A stretch of 38,486 bases of DNA from the NCBI GenBank assembly GCA_946803715.1, contig CAMPET010000001.1, forward strand, positions 622,938-661,423, in the 5' to 3' direction. Below are positions 1 to 16,274 of the stretch, one piece after another. Source of the DNA: Beroe ovata (taxonomy: Eukaryota > Ctenophora > Nuda > Beroida > Beroidae). A program made the position numbers and the translations under genes. Every line of letters begins with the position of its first letter. Position 1 is the first letter of the stretch. Under the pieces are notes generated by a model. It ran no database searches and had not been told where the DNA came from. It saw only the letters and a list, made by a program, of their open reading frames with translations.

Positions 1-240
1 AGTGAGAAGTGGAAACAGTTAGTAGTGGTAACAGTTAGGAGTGATAACAGTTAGTAGTGGTAGCAGTCAATAGTGGTAACAGTAATGGTAACAGTTAGAA
101 CAGGTAACAGTTAGTAGTGGTAACAGTTAGTAGTGGTAATAGTTAGAAGTGGTAACAGTGAGTAGTGGTAGCAGTTACTAGTGGTAACAGTTAGTAGTGG
201 TAACATTGAGTAGTGGTAACAGTTTGTTGTGGTAACAGTG
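1..240. repeat. Degenerate minisatellite, about 16-bp unit
   Basis: Roughly fifteen imperfect copies of a unit close to gtggtaacagttagta fill the left edge. Copies differ by point changes and small indels. It probably lies in an intron of the ATPase gene, because the first recognisable exon at 1243 needs upstream coding sequence. No gene function is seen. Confidence 0.85.
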
Positions 241-1242
241 GATACGAACAGTGGGAGGTAACTTTGTCGTTACTGTGACTGTAAGCAGTGTTAGCAATTA
301 TGTTTACAGTCTAATCAGTGGTGTTAATAGCCCATCATGTAGTGTTGACAGATTTTGGACGGTAACTGTCACATTATTTTGAGTTACTCTCAAATTCTTT
401 ATTTTGCCATTTAATCAGACATGCCTACTGATTCTGTAGTGCCAACCTGTGCTGTAATAATGAAGCCTTAAAACTTGTTATTTTTGCGAATTTGAAACCT
501 CAATCTGAAGAGAGGTTCGATAATCAAAACACATTTAGGGTTCCCTAATCAAACCTAATGAGAAAATTTGGTATATCAAATTTCCCCTTGATAATTTGTA
601 ATTTGCGATATTTCCTTGATAAGACCATGTTGTGAATATGCGAGAAATTAAAATTCTACCCCTTACTTTTAAACACTCTAATTTTGATAAGAAAGTCTCT
701 TCTGATGAATGATAATCAACGACTACCCAAGTCAAAACATCTCACTGAATAATTAAACACAGACCATTGTTCTACAGCAACCCACTAGTGTTTCAATACA
801 TCTGTACACATAACCTCTGCTATATGATGGGAAACAGACGCCATCCTGTGAAAGTGTTGCGGCGACGCAAACCCCGAACATAGCACTCATACCATCTGCA
901 TGGTGAGCGCGCGCGAAGCATTTTGTCTTGTCCAAATCCCAGATTTCTTGAAATTTTCCGCATTTTAAAAGGCGCGCGGTGCGTGCGCAGATATTTTCAT
1001 TAGTCAAGTTGAATATAATAATTTAACTATCGTAGATTGTATTAACTTTACTTATCAAAACGTACGGCGTGCTAAAATTTCCGTTACTATACCACGCACA
1101 TACTATATTGTAAGTCTCTGTCTCTCTGACGAGTGTTCTATCGAACTAAGTAGTAAGTACGTAGCCCCTGCGGCTGAGCGGGAACAATAATTCTGGCAAT
1201 ATTCCAACTCATGAAATGCGCTAACGCTATGTCTCCTGTCAG
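241..1242. other. Non-coding stretch, probably ATPase intron
   Basis: No exon matching the N-terminal half of an Na+/K+-ATPase (including the DKTGT phosphorylation site) is visible on either strand. Short ORFs here look like chance. Two CGCG-rich patches at about 905-915 and 971-990 stand out from the AT-rich surroundings. The stretch ends in a splice acceptor at 1241-1242. Confidence 0.6.
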
Positions 1243-5807
<4,565 letters not shown>

Positions 5808-7634
5808 CTCTTCAATCACATATCAATTATGAAGAAGGGAGACCGAGACGAAGAAGAACTCAATTTTTAGAACTCCATATAAAGAGGACTTAATAATAGT
5901 GAGAAGAATGAGAGAAAGTGATGCACTGTTTTATAAAACCGCATTTACGTTTTACGCAAAAATTTTAAAATTGTACCTTCAAATTAAATCCCGGATGAAT
6001 AATTTTAAGAATTATCGATGATCGCGTGACACTTCCTTGATCGTGTTTATTAAAAAGTTCAAGCATTCGTTTATAGTGCTATTTGCTAGAGTAAGATATT
6101 ACGCTGATCGACACACACAACCATTTCTCGTCCTATTTTTTCTCATTGTTGACGCTGTGAGTTATCATACTGCTTTGTGTTTCCGGATGTTTTTGCGAGG
6201 CTATATAGTTGTAGATACACGCCATATTCATTGGGTCACTGGATTGTTTTTCGTGTCACTTGATCAGTTCTCCACTATTCCCATGTACTTGTTATCACAG
6301 TGTCTGTGTATGGTAATATTCAACCTCCCCCCTCCCCCTTTTTCACTGATCATGTGACATGGGATTGATCCGCTTCACAATTACAGTTCATTTTCGCGGG
6401 ACAAAATCATCAAGATACGAATTCCAGTTCATTCATTCTCACCGGTTCTACATCTGATTATCTTTGTTTATTTTCTGTAGCTTTATTTTCTACTAATTTA
6501 TTAACAAGTTAGGAACTGCACAACACCAGATCTTGTATTAGGGTAACGATAATCACGGCTTAATTATTAATAGTTACTGCGCTGAATTGTTACGAGGATT
6601 TCGTTTCGGTTTCAGTGTGCCTAAGTGAAGGGTGGTGTCCCTACTATACATTATCTTATGAACTAGTATGATATTATATTCAGTAATGCGGGTGTTTCAT
6701 TTCTACCATCAACAGGTGATTCTGGTTCGGCCCTCGCCACTTCACGTGCAATGCTCAGGCTTGTACTGCGCGCTTTGAGCCCGTGTGCGCGCGCGCATAT
6801 GATAATGCAAAATTCTTCTTCGCGCGATACAAAAACGTCGGACACAATCTGAAATCAGAGAAGCTGCATAGGACTATCCCGCCTGTCACGTAATGGCAAT
6901 TGGTCAATAACCGGCCACAGAAAGTCCCCGCATAGCTTCAGATTATCAAGCTCTGTTAGGAGATGTAATGTGCAATCATAGGAACCCGACATACCAATCT
7001 GAACTCTAGCTTTTTCGAGGTAGGAAACTACAACGTTTACCCGAAATTGCATTAACATTTTAGTTACATCCACCTCAAGATGACTCACACATGCAGAACT
7101 TCTCAACAACAATTACTCCGAGCAGACACCTCGTGTTCCTCGTACGCTTGATTGCTTTTCTTTTGACGGTTGAGGGTAGCGGGTTATTGTTATAGAGAAG
7201 CTTGATTGACTGATTCCAACTGCAGGGAAGAATCTCCCTAAAAGTACAATCACGCCATCGAACAGTGCGAGCTATACTCATGCATACTTTCCTCTTCAGT
7301 CTGTATATACTGAATATCAAACACTGTTCGCATGAGGCATCGAATACGTTCGCTCAAAGGGACAACTATCTACGGATTACTTGAACAACAATTGTATCTC
7401 TACCCAGAAATAGGTCTCCCTGTCAGAGGATGCTGAATTCATCAGAAACTGCCATATAAGTTTGTATTTTTCAATCAAACAACGTTTTCGATGTATCCTC
7501 ATCAAATCGGTCGCCGTGTGTGTCATTGGTAACGGTGTATAATATGATGATGCACTACTCTCTTTAATAAAACACAGAGTGATTTGTTTTCCGATTGTTT
7601 ATTCAAGCAGAGTTATCACTAATTATAACAAGAA
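5808..7634. other. Intergenic, no gene seen
   Basis: AT-rich sequence with only short chance ORFs, including a 106-codon frame at 6037-6357 with no recognisable motif. A CGCG-rich patch lies at about 6765-6800. The ATPase 3'UTR and the sulfotransferase 5'UTR must lie within it; I saw no convincing AATAAA close behind 5807. Confidence 0.6.
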
Positions 7635-8897
7635 ATGGGCCCAGTCCGGGATAAATTACTCCTCACTTCCCTTCTTCTCTCCTCAATCCTACTACTGGAC
7701 TCCTACTTCTCAACAAAGAACTTGCCCACCAATAAACCATCATCGGACAACCTCTCTCGATACAACTCCAAACTACGTGTCAAGAAACCCCGTGTCCTCC
7801 CCCAAACGCCAGACCCTGCCCTAAGTGCTCCGATCAATTCCGACAGACGTCTCATCATCCTTCTCACGTCACTTCGCGGAGGCAGCACGTTTTTGGGGAA
7901 GATATTCGACGAGAATCCTGCAGTGCAGTATTTGTTTGAGCCGCTTCACGGAGGGCACTTGTCGTGGATGAGTAACAGCACTCGTCTCGCTGGTTGTACT
8001 CAGCAACACGCACCCCGGGATCGAGCTATGTTGTATTTCAAGCAGATTCTCGAGTGTGGCGAGGTTTTCCCGAACTGGATCGGTTACATCGAGCGATACC
8101 GACTATGCGGCAGTGAGGACGAGAATTCGCGGAGATTTGAGGGTGGGGAGTGTCCATTGAACTCACAAGTTGGTAGAGACGATGACCGGATCAGACTGAT
8201 GACGTCGGTGTGCGAGTCTCGCGACACAACCGTAGTCAAGGTGATCCGACTGTCCTCACTTCGGGACTTGCTCCTGATAAGGGGCATACAGAATGCTGAT
8301 GTCAGAGTGGTACACTTCATCAGACACCCCATTGCAATCATGAATGCTCGCTGTGGATGGGCCAGATTTGATGGATCCCGGAACCCATTCCGAGTTAATG
8401 AGAATTACTCTCGTCAAGAATCAGAGACAATCCTCGCATGGGAAGCTCAGGTCTACTGCTCCAATGCTCTGGAGACTATACGACTTCTGGATGAAGTACC
8501 ATGGATGCGGGACCGGTATCTGCGTGTAACGCACACCGAACTGAGCCTAAACCCCGTGAAAACTTCTAGCACAATCTACAAACATGCAGGACTCAACATG
8601 CCAGAGTACATCAAGGATCTGATAAGAGACTCTACCACTGGCCGTGCTGAGGACAGTATGAAGAATAGCACGTATCATGGCGATGCATACTTTATTACAT
8701 CGAAAGACTCAGCCTCTATAATCTCAAAATGGAAGAAAACGGACAAGCTCCCAATCCCGGGAATAAGGACAGTTGACAATGTCTGCAGCAGACTAATGAC
8801 AGTGCTCGGAGAGACACCGCCATTTGACACACTGGATCTGGATGAGCAGCTGAACATCTATACTCCCCCTAATGATGAAACCTTCCCCTACCTGTGA
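7635..8897 (+). CDS. Carbohydrate 6-O-sulfotransferase-like (CHST1/3/7 family), Golgi type II
   Basis: A single 420-codon exon. Enzymes of this family transfer sulfate from PAPS to galactose, GlcNAc or GalNAc of glycans in the Golgi lumen. Residues about 7-24 (rich in Leu, Ser, Ile) form one signal-anchor helix, followed by a Pro/Ser-rich stem. TSLRGGSTF at about 78-86 is the PAPS 5'-phosphosulfate-binding loop, followed by FEP at 101-103. HFIRHPIAIMNAR at about 227-239 is the 3'-phosphate-binding motif (family form RDPRA..SR), here with His for Asp and Asn for Ser. Length matches vertebrate CHST1 (about 411). The ATG at 7635 is chosen because the signal anchor follows at once. Substrate cannot be read from sequence. 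Lack of introns is common in this family. A poly-A signal follows at 9012. Confidence 0.92.
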   Translation: MGPVRDKLLLTSLLLSSILLLDSYFSTKNLPTNKPSSDNLSRYNSKLRVKKPRVLPQTPDPALSAPINSDRRLIILLTSLRGGSTFLGKIFDENPAVQYLFEPLHGGHLSWMSNSTRLAGCTQQHAPRDRAMLYFKQILECGEVFPNWIGYIERYRLCGSEDENSRRFEGGECPLNSQVGRDDDRIRLMTSVCESRDTTVVKVIRLSSLRDLLLIRGIQNADVRVVHFIRHPIAIMNARCGWARFDGSRNPFRVNENYSRQESETILAWEAQVYCSNALETIRLLDEVPWMRDRYLRVTHTELSLNPVKTSSTIYKHAGLNMPEYIKDLIRDSTTGRAEDSMKNSTYHGDAYFITSKDSASIISKWKKTDKLPIPGIRTVDNVCSRLMTVLGETPPFDTLDLDEQLNIYTPPNDETFPYL

Positions 8898-8973
8898 TGT
8901 AGAGCCTCTAGATTTGATATTTGGAGGTCAATATATTCCGCGCTGGGACAATTTAGATGCAACGAAAGGACGT

Positions 8974-9017
8974 CTAGAATCTATATACGTATAGAATCTA
9001 TATACGTATAGAATAAA
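8974..9017 (+). terminator. Tandem 17-bp repeat ending in a poly-A signal
   Basis: Two copies of a 17-bp unit (tagaatctatatacgta) plus a partial third run directly into AATAAA at 9012-9017, about 115 bp after the sulfotransferase stop. The unit contains the palindrome TATACGTATA. The AATAAA is the likely 3'-end signal of that gene. Confidence 0.6.
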
Positions 9018-10209
9018 TTTGACCATATCCAGTATATCCTTAGGTGAAAGGTTTTTGTACTGCTAGTGCTCTTGCTAGGATTAGAGCAAATACTATATAA
9101 ACAGTCTTTCAAATCTAACAAGGCTCGTTATTCGCGATTCTATGTGAGAGTGAAGTGATGATATAATGGCACTTTTTCTGTCATGATTCTATGAATATTA
9201 TGCAATATGCATCGCTTTAATCTCTTCTATTATTCAGATGATGGATAATGCATCAAGCTCTTAACATACATCTTGAATATCAATGATCAGTAGAATTTTC
9301 ACACGTGCATTTAAATGCACAAGAGAACATCATTTAAAAACCGGCTATGTATATTGAAGAGAGCTAATTTCTGTGCTACAGCGATCAGCTTGAAGCATGC
9401 ATCAAACAATCATTTGTAATCGTTGGTTAATTTAAGTACTTATAAGGTAAGCTAAGTTACAATTAAATATGGGGGCAAGCATTAGCAAGCTTTGCTGTAG
9501 TACGTTTTATATAGTCGTGACATAGGATTTTGATAAGCAATATATCATATAAACTCTCGTGAGATATTGTTTTGTGTTTGTATCCTTGGACTTTGTTAGT
9601 TTTATGTCTAACGGTACAGATCGATGGTTCTTCAGTGCTCCTTTTGTGACATTTCATCGAAAACCTGAGTCATTAATACCTCACAAAACCCGGAAAATAT
9701 ATTCATTCGATAAATGTTTGGTTAGGTCAAGGTTGCTCTATACAAAATTGACTTGTTCAGGTGAAAGTAAGACGCTCAGATTCCGCCTACGTAGTTCGTC
9801 GATCATTTTTCTGGCACTGTGACCTCACACCAAATAGAATACGCTGTAATTAGAATGCTGATTGCTGAATGACAAATAATTAGAAATAACCTGTAATTGC
9901 TAGCCAAGATTCAGGGTGATTCAAGTACACCTACTGTAGAGTGCGAAATGTATTCCAACTCATCGAACATGTGGTTGCCTGCTGAATCAAGGTAGATATT
10001 CATTGTTCTTATTATCGTGTTGAATTGATGAAGCACTTCACTTTCTTCATGACATTTGTTGCTAGATGGGTGAAAGAGGAAGCAGAACAGGACCAAGCGA
10101 CAGTGATGCAAGCAACCAGTGACTTTTATAAACTTAGGTCAGGAATCGCCTTTCCTTATAATAAATTTCTTTCGCCGGAAACACGAATGAGATTCCCGAA
10201 ATCTAAAAG
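9018..10209. other. Intergenic, no gene seen
   Basis: AT-rich sequence with short unsupported ORFs on both strands. A 62-codon frame ending at 10213 overlaps the start of the next gene by ATGA; it may be an upstream ORF or chance. Confidence 0.55.
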
Positions 10210-11427
10210 ATGAGTTTCCCCTCCCCACGACCTCTCAAGCGGTTTTACAAACCCTCCTATTCCAGCTCGGTACAGTTCCCATTTCAAGAGCGAGATGAAC
10301 TGAGGACTCCCTCAAAAACCAACCTCTGCAGCAGGAAGTCTAGAGACTACAACACGAATGTGGTCTACACAACACGACCCGTCTTCAAATATACTGCTGG
10401 GTACAAGTTCCTGATCTAGCCTCTAGGAAACATGTGTAGCTTCAAATTCCTTTGTCTTTCTTATATGATTGATTCGATTATTCAATGACTGCACCTCAAA
10501 ATATTTGTTCACCACAGAACTTAATACTTCAATACATCATATTGTGCACGTATACCAACTCCAAACTCTTGAGTTGGTGAGAAGGTGTCTCAACTCTCTC
10601 TCTCTACTTCAACTCTTGAGCACAACTTACATCTCTCACTCAGATTCCCGCGGAACAGTGAGACTGGTCCTGCCGGGGAACAGAAGAGGAAGAAACACTA
10701 CAAGGAATTGTGGAGGAACTCCGCACCCCTCGAGCAGGATACGCCCCTCGAGAGTTTCACCATCGGGAAATACTACCGGAACACCAAAATGTAGGCGGGG
10801 CAGAGAGGGGAATAGGGGTGAAGTAGGGGGTCAGCTGGGGGTCATTGATATACTTTCATACGACCTAAGTTCCACATATTTCACATATAGCATGCGTGCA
10901 AAACTGATGAAACTTTGGAGTTAGGTCAACTTACGGTTACAGTCTATTCAATCATACACAATAGATTCATGCTGTGATCGATTTATCCACATGAATACTT
11001 ATTCTGAACAGGGGTAAGAGTGCTGTGTCGGTGAGAGAAGTCGATGGCAGGTTCATCCCAACTCCACCGGTATGCGACGTGCTATTACCAAATACCAATA
11101 TAACTACCAATATGTTTACACGAGATGGTTATCTTCTTACCCTGATCAATTCCTCATGACGCAGAGACATAATATCGTCTCTTTGTAATACTTATCGCTA
11201 GTGAGGTTTCTATATCCCCTCTCCCCCTCCCCTCTTTCGACCCTCTCTCTCCCAATTCCCACGAATGCCCATTGCCCCCAGAGGCTGGTCGATAAGAACA
11301 ATGCTCCCCTCTATCTCTCTGTATGATATGTAGGTCTACCCCCCACATCACTCCCCACACACACACACAGGGTGGAAGTGGGGCAGCTGCAATCACACAG
11401 TGGTCCCGGTGGTTCGACTACTTCTGA
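10210..11427 (+). CDS. Uncharacterised protein, about 163 aa, five exons
   Basis: I do not recognise the family. Exons 10210-10400, 10644-10790, 11012-11069, 11282-11320 and 11371-11427 each have GT-AG borders, and phases 2, 1, 0, 0 fit at every join, which is strong evidence of a real gene. The product starts MSFPSPRPLKRFYKP, is rich in Lys/Arg, Tyr, Ser and Pro, has no membrane segment or signal peptide, contains FTIGKYYRNTKM and GRFIPTPP mid-way, and ends ITQWSRWFDYF. The many short aromatic/basic motifs and lack of a globular domain resemble small axonemal microtubule inner proteins, but this is only an impression. The start has A at -3. No clear poly-A signal was seen. Confidence 0.72.
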
Positions 11428-11746
11428 TTACGGCGAATGTTGATCCCATCTTCACAACGACATCATCGGCAGCTGCAGTACGATAACAGTGTGAAATCCT
11501 CCCGGCAAGAAACTGAGCATGGTTCATCACAATGAGTTCATCCCCTATTATACAATGTGTTTCAATGAGAACTACTATAAATGTGGCTTATTGGGTTGAT
11601 TGGGGTGCACAGCTCAATTCAGCCGTGCTAAGTGTATGATTATTGTGGTTGTAATGATTCGCTCTAAACAGACTTACCGGCTGCACACCGGATTATTTTA
11701 CACCGGAATACACGCGTAATAATCCATTACAATTATCGAGCGTGGG

Positions 11747-11754
11747 TATATAAA
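11747..11754 (+). promoter_or_regulatory. TATA-box candidate
   Basis: TATATAAA about 320 bp after the previous stop codon. It may start a transcript whose leader contains the 15-bp VNTR and ends at a donor-like site, GATCAG|GTAAGC, at about 12255, splicing to the exons near 13257. Inferred from spacing only. Confidence 0.35.
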
Positions 11755-11849
11755 CAACAATCTATACACTTGTGCAGGACCTGCATTAGTTTTAGAGCAC
11801 CGAGTTTTGTCCAAATCGAGCTGCTATTTGCCGTTCAACCACGATATTC

Positions 11850-11898
11850 GACTCTATCCTAACTTTCTATCCTAACTTTCGACTCTATCCTAACTTTC
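11850..11898. repeat. Three copies of tatcctaactttc
   Basis: A 13-bp motif occurs at 11855, 11868 and 11886, two of them preceded by gactc. It lies just upstream of the VNTR. Confidence 0.8.
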
Positions 11899-11960
11899 TA
11901 AGATGTACTTCCCAGGGTGGGTAGTGGTTTTTACATTTCGCAGTGCTGTTGTGCGTATAA

Positions 11961-12243
11961 CCGAGTACACAGCTGATTGCACACCGAGGTAGTGCACACC
12001 GAGGTAGTGCACACCGAGGTAGTGCACACCGAGGTAGTGCACACCGAGGTAGTGCACACCGAGGTAGTGCACACCGAGGTAGTGCACACCGAGGTAGTGC
12101 ACACCGAGGTAGTGCACACCGAGGTAGTGCACACCGAGGTAGTGCACACCGAGGTAGTGCACACCGAGGTAGTGCACACCGAGTTAGTGCACACCGAGGT
12201 AGTGCACACCGAGTACACAGCTGATTGCACACCGAGGTAGTGT
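11961..12243. repeat. 15-bp VNTR, about 17 units
   Basis: Near-perfect head-to-tail copies of gtgcacaccgaggta; one unit carries a G-to-T change (gagtta). The unit holds the palindrome GTGCAC. Both edges carry the same longer motif, gagtacacagctgattgc followed by an array unit. Because 15 is a multiple of 3, several frames stay open on both strands and give artefactual repeat proteins. Confidence 0.95.
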
Positions 12244-13256
12244 GCCAAGGATCAGGTAAGCTCTGTACTCAGCACGCTAGAAAACACACATCACAAGCTG
12301 ATGCGTTGTTATACTCTCAAATAGTCAAATCATGCACGAAAATAAGATGGGTCAGTAGAAACAGTGTTTTTGTGTGAAAATTTAAATATCCTGTGACACA
12401 ACAATAATACTACACGATGATCTAATTTTCGAAAATCAATTATCGTTTTTTTCGCCTCATTCATACTTCCTCTGTATTCACGAAATTGCATAATATAACA
12501 CGTCGTAGACGACCTGAATCAATACTTGCAAAGTCGCTGAAGCTTCACCAACAATCATTGACCTGCCACTGCTATTATTACTACATTTGCTGACGTGTAA
12601 TGATTTACAAGCTTGGCAAGCAGGGAATTTATTATGGACAGAGCGGCTCACTATATTCTGCAATAGTTGAATTTGCGTTGTCGTTGTTGTTATAGAGTCT
12701 GCCGTTTACAACATAAATCAGCTAAAGGTTTCTTTGAAATCTGCATCTTTCATAACATTTTTCAAAATCATAATTGAGAAAACTTGCGTCCTATTCATTC
12801 TCTCCATACACCTGGAAAGCTGATGATCCCAATAACGGTCATATTCAAGAGTCCCTGTTATGACATATGACAGATGATCACACTTCTAATTAGGGAGGGG
12901 AGCAGTGATATATGTTTTATACAGAGATGCAATGTACAATTTTCCAGTTGTAATTATATATTCTTGTTATGAAATTCTTGTTTCTTCTGCTCGCCCCTTT
13001 TTTCAGCTTACCCCAAAACATAGATAGCAGTAACGGCAACTTGTGCCGCGACAATAGCGCATCAATCCCCGTTTTGTTGCCTTATTGTTGTATCGACACC
13101 TGCACAAGTTGCTGCAGTAACACCTAGTTTGAGTACAAGAGGCATAGCTCAGTTATGATATTGTAGTAATTCAAGCACGTGTATAATAATGAATCTAGAG
13201 AGCTAGATTGCCGGGTCGCAGAAATTCCACCAATCAGTCGAGATTGTTACGAGATT
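12244..13256. other. Probable intron or leader, no exon seen
   Basis: AT-rich, with no coding signal recognised. The frame of the 13257 exon stays open upstream to 13170, just after an in-frame TAA at 13167-13169. An acceptor at 13174-13175 could extend that exon. Confidence 0.5.
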
Positions 13257-13981
13257 ATGTCGATGCTGACAACAGCCCCAATACCACCTGCCACCCATGA
13301 CATACAGGTACCACTTATCAACAGCACTGTGAAATACATCATAATATTGCATGCCAATAATTCTGAGAATACTAGCACTATTTATAATCACCACTGATTG
13401 ACAGATGCGAGGCGGGAGGAGGCTTAGCAGGGATAGGAGTCTGGAGGAACAGGAGCCCCAAACATCCCCCTCCTCATCCTCCCCACTGCGGAGTCCAAAC
13501 TCTACCTCCTCCAAGAGGAATACTCAGCTGACTCCAGAAAATGCGATTGAACTGAAATATGACCTGCAGGAGACAATCATCCCATTTCCCCAGGTTTATT
13601 ACTACAATTTCATGGTTTGTAATGATTATCAACATCGAATCACTGGATAATGGAAGTTATGCAGGTTGACCATGATAGGATAGCCTTGCATTAAGTCTAC
13701 TGTTCATAACTGGTAGACTCAGAAGAAAACTTCAGGTTGAGAACGGTCCGAGACCTGGAGATCCAGAGGAAGATATTTGTACATCTCCCCTCATCAGCAA
13801 CATCCGTGATGAGATAATAGCTACTAGACGAAGAGCAGCAGCCATAGCAAGATGCAGTCANCCCTGGACATTCTCCCAACCTCAAGTTAACCCTCCCTAC
13901 CAACTGACTTTTGACTCCCTGATAATACACTGTAAATCAAGAAGAAAACTGTATATTTTGGCCTGTTTTCAAAGGGTCTAG
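13257..13981 (+). CDS. Uncharacterised Ser/Pro-rich protein (start uncertain)
   Basis: Family not recognised. Three exons with GT-AG borders, all in phase 0: 13257-13307 (open from 13176), 13405-13593 and 13736-13981 with a TAG stop. The middle exon is low-complexity (a run of Ser with Pro, then Asn/Thr/Ser/Lys), typical of a disordered linker. The last carries DEIIATRRRAAAIARC, likely an amphipathic helix, and PWTFSQPQVNPPYQLTFDSL. One N at 13861 makes one residue ambiguous. The Met at 13257 is the first in the open frame, but an upstream coding exon is possible. No signal peptide or membrane segment. Confidence 0.6.
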
Positions 13982-14325
13982 TGTGACCATGATTGCAATT
14001 GCTGGTAGCTCTCTACCCAGTAATCAATGATTACTCATCACCTACAGCTGCAATGATGCATATCCCAGAAAATATAAATCGAAGCTATTTATCAATGATC
14101 TTGGTGGGGTTCATGTACAGAGTTGGAAAAGGTCTTGCAGATTGATGTCTGAAAAGAATCTCTCTTTTCTGAAATATATCTTTTCATGAAGTAAGGTGTC
14201 CTATGAATACAAAAAAGAACAATCAAATATAGAGTGACTGCACGAAAAGCCCCTGCAACGCGCGCGCGAGTAACAGACTAACATGCAACAGAGGTCAGGT
14301 AAAATAAATTAACAATTTCCGCACT

Positions 14326-14361
14326 GCGTGACCCAAATACTCCACGCGCGCTGCGCGTCTC
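14326..14361 (+). repeat. 36-bp dispersed CGCG repeat, copy 1
   Basis: It contains gcgtgacccaaatactcc followed by an alternating CG core and tgcgcgtctc. An inverted copy with one mismatch lies at 33254-33289, and a shorter piece (cgctgcgcgtctc) at about 28812-28824. It probably belongs to an interspersed repeat family. Confidence 0.8.
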
Positions 14362-14593
14362 TTTTTTGAGACATTTCACTATTGGCTGTCGATGGTAGGC
14401 CCTGTCAAGAATTTCATTGCGCGCGCAACGCAAATTATTCGCTGACGCTCGCCGCTTCGGCGCTTCGCGGCTCGCGTCATCTGGGTTTAGCGTCGCCAGG
14501 CGATATTTCACTTTTAGATCACAGCATGCCGCATAAAATGAAAGGCGCGCAACTGCTAGTGCAAGGTGAGCACACTCACAGCAAATTACTTTT

Positions 14594-14831
14594 GCCGGAT
14601 GTTATATCTCAATCTGTCCACTGTTTCTTGCGCGCGGCGCCTTCATCATTCATTTTTGTAGGATTTTACCCTACAGTCGGTGCGCGCGATTTTCATCCGA
14701 TCACGCCCTAATTGCCAGGGATAAAATCCCGCCAGCAAGGGTAGGGTGAAATCCTACAACATTCATTTCTGATTTCGGCCTTCGATGAAGGCGCGCAAGA
14801 ACAAAGAAACAGTGGACAGATAACATCTGGC
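14594..14831. mobile_element. Imperfect foldback repeat, MITE-like
   Basis: The left arm, about 14594-14673, matches the reverse complement of the right arm, about 14742-14831, with small indels. Shared blocks include ctgtccactgtttctt, cttgcgcgc and tgtaggatttyaccct. The roughly 68-bp spacer repeats the ggataaaatccc theme. No coding capacity was seen. The fold and CGCG content suggest a non-autonomous element; target-site duplications were not identified. Confidence 0.6.
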
Positions 14832-15730
14832 AACCACTGCAAGTGCAAGTCATTTCACATTTTGACTCAAAATGAAATTTGATGCATATTGAATATTCGA
14901 CTCTGGACTCGTCACTGAAGGAATTTCATCCCATTTCTATTCGAGAATCCTCCAGTTCGGGAATTCAGCACACAATCGACACAGTGACAGAGAATGATAT
15001 TAACAATGATTAATCATATACTTTAACTTATGTTGAGTCTTCACTCTTCAGACACAATATCTGATATTGTCAATATCAATGTAAACTCTAACTCAGAGAT
15101 AATGAAAAAGTCGTCCCTAAAGTTAATACGAACCACTTTTTTCTGTCGAGTTGAATATTTACAATTCAAGGATCAGGATGTTTTTCGAGGAAAGTTATTG
15201 TTCGATAACTTCAATCAAATTCAAAATTTAATATGATGGACAGATTCTAAGATGTAAGATTTCTGGAACTTTTTCCTTTCGACAAAATAGGTAATAACCC
15301 TCTTTCTTCATTGCGAAGTCGTGGGGGAGTTTCAAAATAATAAATTCAAGGCAGACCTTACGATTTGGTTATTTCTTGAATAGGTTACTCTTACAGAAAC
15401 AATGTCTTTTAGAAACCTAACTTTACTATTTAGACATGGTCGCTGCGTCCGAATCTTTTCAAATAACGCTCCCTTTTTAATCAGAAAAGTAACTTAATTC
15501 CTCATAACGAGCACTCGAAACAGGAAAATATTGTTTCCCCGCGAAGTAATTTGTTTTGTCCCCCCTATTTACATCAAATTGTCCATGAAATGAGCGTCTG
15601 TTCCCTGGGTAGGAGACGCTGTGTTGGCATGCCAGCTATTTTGCCGCAGTGCTCGTAACAATAATTGACTAATAGCTGGGGGTTTCACGTGTGTCCTGTG
15701 TGTTAGATCTGGTGGCACACTGGCACAGAG

Positions 15731-15765
<35 letters not shown>

Positions 15766-16274
15766 GAGGAGGACACTAAGTAAAATGTGCCGAAAAATCA
15801 CATTGAACATCTCGCAGGATAACTGCATATTTCCAACTGATTTGACGGTGTCAAATCACACGAGTCAATAGTTAAATAGTTTATTCTTGGCAGATCTGTG
15901 TCAATGGAGGGACTGGGAGGGTTGAGCCCAATGTGAATGAGCACAACTGCTGCACATGGAGCACACTCTCATAGGTTGTATCATCATGTCTAGATAATAT
16001 GAATTGCAGCCACCCCACACCATAATACATCAGTGATTGATGGAACGACTTCAGAGCTACTCCTAGACTTTTTTAACTGTTCTCAGACGAATTTGAGTTT
16101 GATGAAGTATGCAGGAATCCTCCCTGCATCGCCCTAAAATTCTGAAATGAAACAAGTGCACGCACTGATGCATTCTCAATGAATCTAATGAAGTTACCAT
16201 GCCCAGTTATTGAAACAATGACACGCAATACTGGGGATCAGGACCATGTTAGCAAATCAGAACGATTAGGACGT

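Noticed and set aside
6037-6357. 106-codon hydrophobic frame
   Set aside because: Phe/Leu/Ile content is what AT-rich DNA gives by chance; no motif, no splice context.
11961-12243. CRISPR-like array
   Set aside because: Units are directly adjacent with no unique spacers, and the DNA is eukaryotic; this is a minisatellite.
11885-12248. Open frames on both strands encoding repeats such as VHTEV or CALPR
   Set aside because: They arise because the 15-bp VNTR unit is a multiple of three and lacks stops in most frames; no independent coding evidence.
14278-14711. Overlapping frames on both strands in the CGCG cluster
   Set aside because: They coincide with inverted and dispersed repeats and show no domain; open because of high GC.
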